Part shown: positions 59,749-64,000 of the stretch, one piece after another | Layout: each line of letters begins with the position of its first letter | Position numbering within the stretch: position 1 is the first letter of the stretch | Assembly (NCBI RefSeq): GCF_019375475.1 | Contig: NZ_JAHXGQ010000002.1 | Span: 744,001 to 808,000 of the forward strand | Origin: Saccharothrix obliqua | Lineage (GTDB): Bacteria > Actinomycetota > Actinomycetes > Mycobacteriales > Pseudonocardiaceae | Direction: 5' to 3' | DNA length: 64,000 nucleotides | Made by a program: the position numbers and the translations under genes | The notes under the pieces: generated by a model | The model's input: the letters and a program-made list of their open reading frames with translations, nothing else | Told to the model about the DNA's origin: nothing | Database searches by the model: none

Positions 59749-60068
59749 TGGGCGTTACGACGTTGCAGGGCCTCACGGGCTGGCCGGACCGGCCGTGCAG
59801 GAACACCAAGGCGGAGTTGTGGTTCGGCCGTTCGTCGAACGTGGCGGACCACTTGAGGGAGTCGCCCAACGAGATCGTTTTGCGTCTCAGGACGGCCAAG
59901 GCGATCTGCGCCGGGTGCCCGATCCGGGTCGAGTGCCTGGAGGAGGAACTGGCGTTCGGCACCGACAACCAGTACGGCGTGCGGGGCGGGCTGACCGCGA
60001 AAGAGCGCGTGGCCTTGTTGCGCGGACGCCGCAAGGCGGCTGGCCGATCGAGGGGCGAGGTGGCGTGA
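59748..60068 (+). CDS. WhiB-family Fe-S regulator
   Basis: 106 residues. Four conserved cysteines, Cys17, Cys54, Cys57 and Cys63 (PCRNTKAELWF, AICAGCPIRVECLEEEL), bind a [4Fe-4S] cluster, followed by GVRGGLTAKERVALLRGRRK (Gly-rich turn and basic tail). WhiB proteins occur on many actinobacterial phages and elements and act with the major sigma factor. Coupled to both neighbours by TGATG junctions. Confidence 0.93.
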   Translation: MGVTTLQGLTGWPDRPCRNTKAELWFGRSSNVADHLRESPNEIVLRLRTAKAICAGCPIRVECLEEELAFGTDNQYGVRGGLTAKERVALLRGRRKAAGRSRGEVA

Positions 60069-60478
60069 TGAGCCTCGCGAAGAACATCGCTGCCGCCGCG
60101 CACCTGGTGCGGTCGCACGCGGAGCTGGCGGCGGAATTGCCGGACGTGTTCGTGACCAACGGTGGCGGGTCCAGCACCGACATCACGTTGCAGTTGGACC
60201 ACCACGGTGACGAGTTGGTGACGGTGGCGCGTTGGGCGCTGGCGCTGGGCATCTCTCACGTCTCGCTGGAGCCGCAGCGGGAGTACGTGCGGGTGTTGTC
60301 CCGGGGCGAGGTCGAGACGCCGGTGGGCGTTGTCCAGGTCAAGGTGTGGACGCACTTGGACGTGTGGAAGGCCGCGCCGAGGGTCGCCTCGCAGTTCCAG
60401 TTGACGTTGTCCCCGGACAGCGGGCCGGTGTTCCTTGAGGCCGCGCAGGTGGTTCGGGCCAGCGAGGCGGCGGCGTGA
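60068..60478 (+). CDS. hypothetical protein of integrative element
   Basis: 136 residues. Alpha-beta: AHLVRSHAELAAELPDVFVT, TDITLQLDHHGDELVTVARW, ALALGISHVSLEPQ, VVQVKVWTHLDVWKAAP. Not recognised. Position between WhiB and the Zn-binding gene, joined by TGATG on both sides. Confidence 0.7.
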   Translation: MSLAKNIAAAAHLVRSHAELAAELPDVFVTNGGGSSTDITLQLDHHGDELVTVARWALALGISHVSLEPQREYVRVLSRGEVETPVGVVQVKVWTHLDVWKAAPRVASQFQLTLSPDSGPVFLEAAQVVRASEAAA

Positions 60479-60924
60479 TGGGTCGTCGGTCGCGGGTCGA
60501 GTTCCGCACGGTGGTGTTGCCGTGGAACGGGATGGCGGTGGTCAGCCGCGGTGTCCGGGACGGGTTGCCGGTGTTCGGGTGGCGTGGCCGCCCGGGAGCG
60601 GTTCCCGCCGGGCTCTACACGCGGCGGCAGCTGAGGGCGAAGGGGTTGCAGCCCGGCACGGCGGACCCGGACGCGCTGTTGGTGTTCCGGCACCGCGTTC
60701 CGGCGCGCACCGAGGAGGTGTGCGAGCTGTGGCGCGAGGAGATCGCGGTGCCGGTTCGCGCGATGACGCCGGGCATGTGGAGGGCGCACCAGGCAGCGAT
60801 GCGGGCTCGCCGCTTCTGCCAGGCGCACCAGGGCTACGTGGACCACGTCGTGCGCGGTCCGCGCAGGCTGTGTTCGGCCTGCTTCTTCGCTGACGCCAAC
60901 GAATCCGTGGGGAGGGCTGCCTGA
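60478..60924 (+). CDS. RRQRL-type zinc-binding protein
   Basis: 148 residues. Has LPVFGWRGRPGAVPAGLYTR then RQLRAKGLQPG, the RRQ-L region of the RRQRL-motif zinc-binding proteins of actinobacterial plasmids, and Cys/His ligands further on (VCELWREE, RRFCQAHQGYVDHV, RRLCSACFF). Function not known; typical of such elements. Confidence 0.75.
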   Translation: MGRRSRVEFRTVVLPWNGMAVVSRGVRDGLPVFGWRGRPGAVPAGLYTRRQLRAKGLQPGTADPDALLVFRHRVPARTEEVCELWREEIAVPVRAMTPGMWRAHQAAMRARRFCQAHQGYVDHVVRGPRRLCSACFFADANESVGRAA

Positions 60925-61292
60925 TGATGACCACCACCGTGTGCATCGCGGTCAGCTGCGACACCTGCGGTGACGCGTGCCGCGACGAGGAGCGGGGGCG
61001 CACCGTCTACTTCGGCACCGAGTCCGAGGCGCTGGAGTGGCTGTCGCGGTCCGGGTGGCACGTCACCGGCAACGGGCGGGCGTTGAGCTGCGCGCAGTGC
61101 GTGGCTGAGCGCACGTGCGCCGAGCACGGGCACGTCACCCGGCACTGGGCCGACTGCGAGTGCTCCCAGTCGTCCGGGCACCACCAGGACGACGACGGCC
61201 GGTGCACGAGGCAGTTCACCTGGTGCGAGCGGTGCCTGACCCTCGTTCACCGCGACCGCCCCGCGGTTCCCGGCACGCGGGAGGTCGCGTGA
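60924..61292 (+). CDS. Cys/His-rich hypothetical protein
   Basis: 122 residues. Repeated Cys pairs (VSCDTCGDACRD, LSCAQCVAERTCAEHGHVTR, WCERCLTL) with His between them suggest two or more zinc sites. Not recognised. Overlap junctions on both sides. Confidence 0.7.
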   Translation: MMTTTVCIAVSCDTCGDACRDEERGRTVYFGTESEALEWLSRSGWHVTGNGRALSCAQCVAERTCAEHGHVTRHWADCECSQSSGHHQDDDGRCTRQFTWCERCLTLVHRDRPAVPGTREVA

Positions 61293-61468
61293 TGGCCGCG
61301 CAGAACAAGCCCGACGACCAGGCCGGCGGCGTGGCCGTCGCCCCGAAGTGCGTCAACTGCGGCCTGGTCGAGGCCCGCAACCACTGCCCGAAGTGCGGCG
61401 GCTGCAAGGTGTCCAACTCGCACTCGTTCAGCTGCCCGCGCAACCCCGACAACCAGCGCAGTCGGTGA
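61292..61468 (+). CDS. small zinc-ribbon-like protein
   Basis: 58 residues from ATG 61292. CVNCGLVEARNHCPKCGGC and SCPRN give a zinc-ribbon-like pattern CxxC-x(8)-CxxC. Likely zinc-binding. Unrecognised beyond that. Joined to the previous gene by TGATG. Confidence 0.7.
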   Translation: MAAQNKPDDQAGGVAVAPKCVNCGLVEARNHCPKCGGCKVSNSHSFSCPRNPDNQRSR

Positions 61469-61479
61469 GGGGACAACCA

Positions 61480-61554
61480 ATGAAGATCCGTATCGGGAGC
61501 ACCGAAGTGGAGATCGCGCCCGCGATCGAGTCGAGCGAAGGGAGCCGATCGTGA
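61480..61554 (+). CDS. 24-residue ORF
   Basis: ATG 61480 with GAGGGGA upstream; the product reads MKIRIGSTEVEIAPAI and ESSEGSRS. Its stop overlaps the next start (GTGA). The start and codon bias suggest it is translated, perhaps only to couple the next gene. Confidence 0.45.
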   Translation: MKIRIGSTEVEIAPAIESSEGSRS

Positions 61555-61982
61555 AGACGGGCGGGAATGGCGGCTGCGTCCCGGAGTGGGACGAGCACGC
61601 CAACTTCTCGGACACCGGGCAACGCGGGATCAACGAGTTGACCGGCAGCACGTACGAGGTCTGGGTCTGCGAGTGCGGCGGGCGAACCTTCGACCGGTTC
61701 CCGACCGGCCCGCTCGTCCAGGTGTTCTGCCGGGACTGCCGGGGCAGCGGCCAGCAGTGGGACGAGAACGCCTACGTGGACTGCTCGACCTGCGACGCGC
61801 GCGGCTGGTTGTGGACCGACCCGGCCAGCGCCGAGGGCTACACGACCGACTGCCCGACCTGCGGCGGCTCCGGCACCTCGTCGGACGGCCGCGCCGACTG
61901 CGCGGTCTGCGACGGCAGCGGCGAGGCCGTTGTCTGGGGCACCGCCGGCGAGGACGACTCCGACGAGGACGGGGAGCGGTGA
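61551..61982 (+). CDS. DnaJ-type Cys-rich zinc-finger protein
   Basis: 143 residues from GTG 61551. CxxCxGxG-like repeats: FCRDCRGSGQQW, CSTCDARGWLW, CPTCGGSGTSS, CAVCDGSGEAV, as in the zinc-finger domain of DnaJ but without a J-domain. Acidic C-terminus. Perhaps a chaperone-like partner; unknown in the element. Confidence 0.75.
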   Translation: MKTGGNGGCVPEWDEHANFSDTGQRGINELTGSTYEVWVCECGGRTFDRFPTGPLVQVFCRDCRGSGQQWDENAYVDCSTCDARGWLWTDPASAEGYTTDCPTCGGSGTSSDGRADCAVCDGSGEAVVWGTAGEDDSDEDGER

Positions 61983-62314
61983 TGACGCTCGGACGCATGT
62001 TGACGCTGCCGCTGTGGATCGCGCTTGGCCTGGCCCAGTTGGTGATCGCCCCGGTGCTCTTGGTGGCCGTGATGTGGTGGCTGGCCCCGCTCGGGTGGAC
62101 GGTGATCGCGGTGCTGGTGGCGCTGCTCTACCTGCTGTGCGTGAGGTGGGCGGCGCGGGCCTCGCACGGCGGTGTCGTGCGGATGGTCGCCACGCGGGCG
62201 GTAACCCGCTCGGAGATCCGCGCCGCCGCCCGTGAAGCCCGCCGTGCTCGCGACGATGACGAGTTCGACGGCGTCACCGCGGCAGGCCCGGTCACCGGCG
62301 AGGTGCAGCGGTGA
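61982..62314 (+). CDS. small membrane protein of transfer operon
   Basis: 110 residues. Two hydrophobic helices (LPLWIALGLAQLVIAPVLLV, WTVIAVLVALLYLLCVRWAA), then a basic helical tail (RSEIRAAAREARRARDDDE). Likely a Spd-type spread protein. TGATG at the start, GTGA at the end. Confidence 0.7.
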   Translation: MTLGRMLTLPLWIALGLAQLVIAPVLLVAVMWWLAPLGWTVIAVLVALLYLLCVRWAARASHGGVVRMVATRAVTRSEIRAAAREARRARDDDEFDGVTAAGPVTGEVQR

Positions 62315-63162
62315 CCAGGCGGCGCAAGGACTGGCGCAAAGCGGCGTTGTTCGCGGTGATGACCGGCGCGTTGGCGTTGACCGTGAACGGCGAAGTGCGC
62401 GCGGTCGCCCCGATGCTCGGTGTCGGGTTCGGCGTGGTGCTGGCCCTGGTGTTCGCGGTGTCCACGTTGCTGGCGCTGAACTACGTCATCGACGGCAGCG
62501 GCCCGGTACGGCGTTGGGCATGGGCGGTGCTGCTGTTCGCCGGTGGCATGGAGTTGGGGCTCAACACCTGGCACGCGGTCACCAGCGTCGCCTTGGACGA
62601 CCAGGGACGGCCGCTGTTGATCGACGGTGGAACCGTACCCGCGCTGCCGTTGGGCGCGGCGGTCGCGGTCGGTGCCGGGCCGGTACTGCTGGCCGGGTTG
62701 CTGTCGCACCTCGTGTCGCTGGCGGTGAGCGCTACCGCGCCGGTGCTGGTTTCGGTACCGGCCCCGTCGTCACAACCGGTGCCGGTGCGGTACTCCGCCA
62801 AGCGGGAATCGGGTACTGCCGATGCCGGTACCGACTTCTCCGGTACCGATCACCGGGCGGCCCTCACCACCGGTACCGCCGCTCCGGCCGGCGACCAGCC
62901 GGCCGCCACCTCGGTTCAGGCCACGCCCACCGAGGACCGACCGACCGGTACCGACCAAGCCCACGCGGAGGACCGCGACCCGCGTGAGGTGTGGGGGCCG
63001 GAGCTGTGGGACCGCGCCGTGCGGACCGCTCGCGACTACCACGACCAGCACGGCAGCCACGTGCGCGTGGACGACGTCCAGGCGCTGGGCATCGGCCGCA
63101 ACCGCGCCGTGGCGCTGCGCCGCGATGTCCTGGCCCACCTGCTCTCCCAGCCCGCCGCCTGA
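62311..63162 (+). CDS. DUF2637/Spd-like membrane protein
   Basis: 283 residues from GTG 62311. Four hydrophobic helices in the first ~150 residues (LFAVMTGALALTVNGEVRAV, LALVFAVSTLLALNYVIDG, WAWAVLLFAGGMELGLNTW, ALPLGAAVAVGAGPVLLAGL), a long Pro/Thr linker and a C-terminal HTH-like domain (VDDVQALGIGRNRAVALRRD). Matches the SpdB/DUF2637 type of plasmid-spread proteins. In many elements it precedes the FtsK-like TraB gene. Confidence 0.75.
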   Translation: MTRRRKDWRKAALFAVMTGALALTVNGEVRAVAPMLGVGFGVVLALVFAVSTLLALNYVIDGSGPVRRWAWAVLLFAGGMELGLNTWHAVTSVALDDQGRPLLIDGGTVPALPLGAAVAVGAGPVLLAGLLSHLVSLAVSATAPVLVSVPAPSSQPVPVRYSAKRESGTADAGTDFSGTDHRAALTTGTAAPAGDQPAATSVQATPTEDRPTGTDQAHAEDRDPREVWGPELWDRAVRTARDYHDQHGSHVRVDDVQALGIGRNRAVALRRDVLAHLLSQPAA

Positions 63163-63220
63163 CCGGGACGGCTTGCGAGGACGACAAGTTCAACAACCGA
63201 CCGAAGAGGAGGTGATCCAC

Positions 63221-64000
63221 ATGGCCCAGACTGTCGACGCGGTACCGGACACCAACCGCCCGGTACCGAACACCGGTACTGAAGCTCCGAAGGTCCAACG
63301 GGAACAGCCCGGCATCGCCACCGCGTCGCCCGCCCGTACCGCTTCACGCGGCGCAGCCGGTACCAAGTCCACGCCCGCGCCGTTGGTGGTGCCGGGAGTA
63401 CCCGCGGCCGTGACGGCTGCGGAACTGGCGACCATCGCGGGCAGTACCGCCGCGTACGCGGGTGGGGTGCCGGGGCTGCTGGTCGCCGGCGCGGTGGCGG
63501 GGACGACCGCCGCCGTGGCCGGTGTTCGGCGGAGCCGCGCCCGGCGGGCCGCCCGGTCCCGGGCTGCCGGTACCGCCGCCGCCCGTGCGGGCGGCCGTGC
63601 GGGCAGTCGGGGCGGGGCTCGCCACGCCGGGCGCGGCGTCGCGGGACTCGTGAACAGGGCACGTGCCGCGATGGCCGGCCGCCGTGCTGCTGCGGCTGGC
63701 CGTGGTGCCGCCGGGGTCGCCGGGAAGCGGACCGGACCGGGCGGGCGCGCGGCAGCGGCCTATGCCCAGCAGGCCGGTCGTGGTTCCCAGGCGGCCAAGA
63801 AGACGGTCCCGCCCGGTGGACGTAACGGCAGCGTCGCCGACCGGCGCGGGCCGCTGAAGCGGTTGTTCGGCGCAGGCCGCGCCGGTGGGCGTGGCGCGAT
63901 CGGCCATGGCACCGGTGGAAGTGGCTTACCGGGTCGCCGGCGCGGCGCTGGTCGTGCCGTTGGTGGCCTGGGTGGTCGCGGCGGTACTGGTGTCGCGACG
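63221..64000 (+). CDS. Spd-like membrane protein, cut by window end
   Basis: ATG 63221 with a perfect AGGAGGTGA site. An N-terminal Pro/Thr-rich part, an Ala/Gly-rich hydrophobic segment (AGGVPGLLVAGAVAGTTAAV) and long Arg/Ala/Gly-rich sequence. At about 63890 the frame stops looking like protein, while the next frame reads MAPVEVAYRVAGAALVV then PLVAWVVAAVLVSR, a good membrane helix, to the end. So either a one-base frame change in this gene or an overlapping next gene from ATG 63906. Truncated by the window. Confidence 0.6.
   Translation, partial: MAQTVDAVPDTNRPVPNTGTEAPKVQREQPGIATASPARTASRGAAGTKSTPAPLVVPGVPAAVTAAELATIAGSTAAYAGGVPGLLVAGAVAGTTAAVAGVRRSRARRAARSRAAGTAAARAGGRAGSRGGARHAGRGVAGLVNRARAAMAGRRAAAAGRGAAGVAGKRTGPGGRAAAAYAQQAGRGSQAAKKTVPPGGRNGSVADRRGPLKRLFGAGRAGGRGAIGHGTGGSGLPGRRRGAGRAVGGLGGRGGTGVAT

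Overview
The window is high-GC DNA (mostly over 65 % GC, strong G/C at third codon positions) from an actinomycete. WhiB-type and SARP/AfsR-type regulators, a tad (Flp pilus) locus, XRE-TPR regulators and an actinobacterial integrative-element transfer operon suggest a Pseudonocardiales-like host (Saccharothrix, Lentzea or Actinosynnema are plausible). That placement is inference.

Layout. 0.4-3.6 kb: two head-to-tail CRISPR arrays, each behind a homologous leader, with related but distinct repeats and no cas gene in the window. 4.1-7.4 kb: an AfsR-like regulator and a small hypothetical gene, both broken by single-base frameshifts. 8.3-20.1 kb: a minus-strand tad operon (prepilin peptidase, lipoprotein, secreted protein, SAF/CpaB, CpaE-like, TadA, TadB, TadC, Flp-like and TadE/G-like pseudopilins) ending in a membrane LysM-BTAD regulator. 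20.4-22.3 kb: a short-chain dehydrogenase and a probable sensory protein.

23.3-39.8 kb is the most unusual region. A tightly coupled plus-strand operon encodes a QueC-like preQ0 synthase, a reverse-transcriptase-like protein with an altered YxDD motif (FADN), a small C-type-lectin/FGE-fold protein, a YaaA/DUF6884-like protein, a GT2 glycosyltransferase, a radical SAM enzyme, a phosphoribosyltransferase, a GT4 glycosyltransferase, a 5'-3' exonuclease and a PIG-L deacetylase. Facing it are QueD, a HAD phosphatase, QueE and a tandem QueD-like protein. Together QueD, QueE and QueC can take the GTP-derived pterin to preQ0. No QueF or TGT is present, so the end product is probably not tRNA queuosine but a modified 7-deazapurine nucleoside, nucleotide or nucleic-acid base. 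XRE-TPR genes sit beside these units as likely regulators.

39.8-54.5 kb is accessory DNA: more XRE regulators (one with a Nudix-like motif), a TPR protein followed by two very small ORFs and two secreted proteins, one with a NucA/NucB DNase domain, a pentapeptide-repeat membrane protein, an 809-residue protein with a nuclease-like ExK motif, and two copies of a ~68-bp dispersed repeat.

From about 54.8 kb to the right end the DNA looks like integrated mobile DNA. A 3' fragment of a tRNA (probably tRNA-Pro) marks an attachment site, two diverged copies of a ~130-bp sequence that looks like an integrase-gene tail flank an AT-richer membrane nuclease-like gene, and then come a small third CRISPR array of a different repeat type, XRE regulators with a clear operator/promoter, and a compact operon (excisionase-like, WhiB, Zn-binding and Spd-like membrane proteins) typical of actinobacterial integrative and conjugative elements. 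At least five genes are interrupted by single-base frame changes, some at homopolymers, so assembly error must be weighed against genuine decay.
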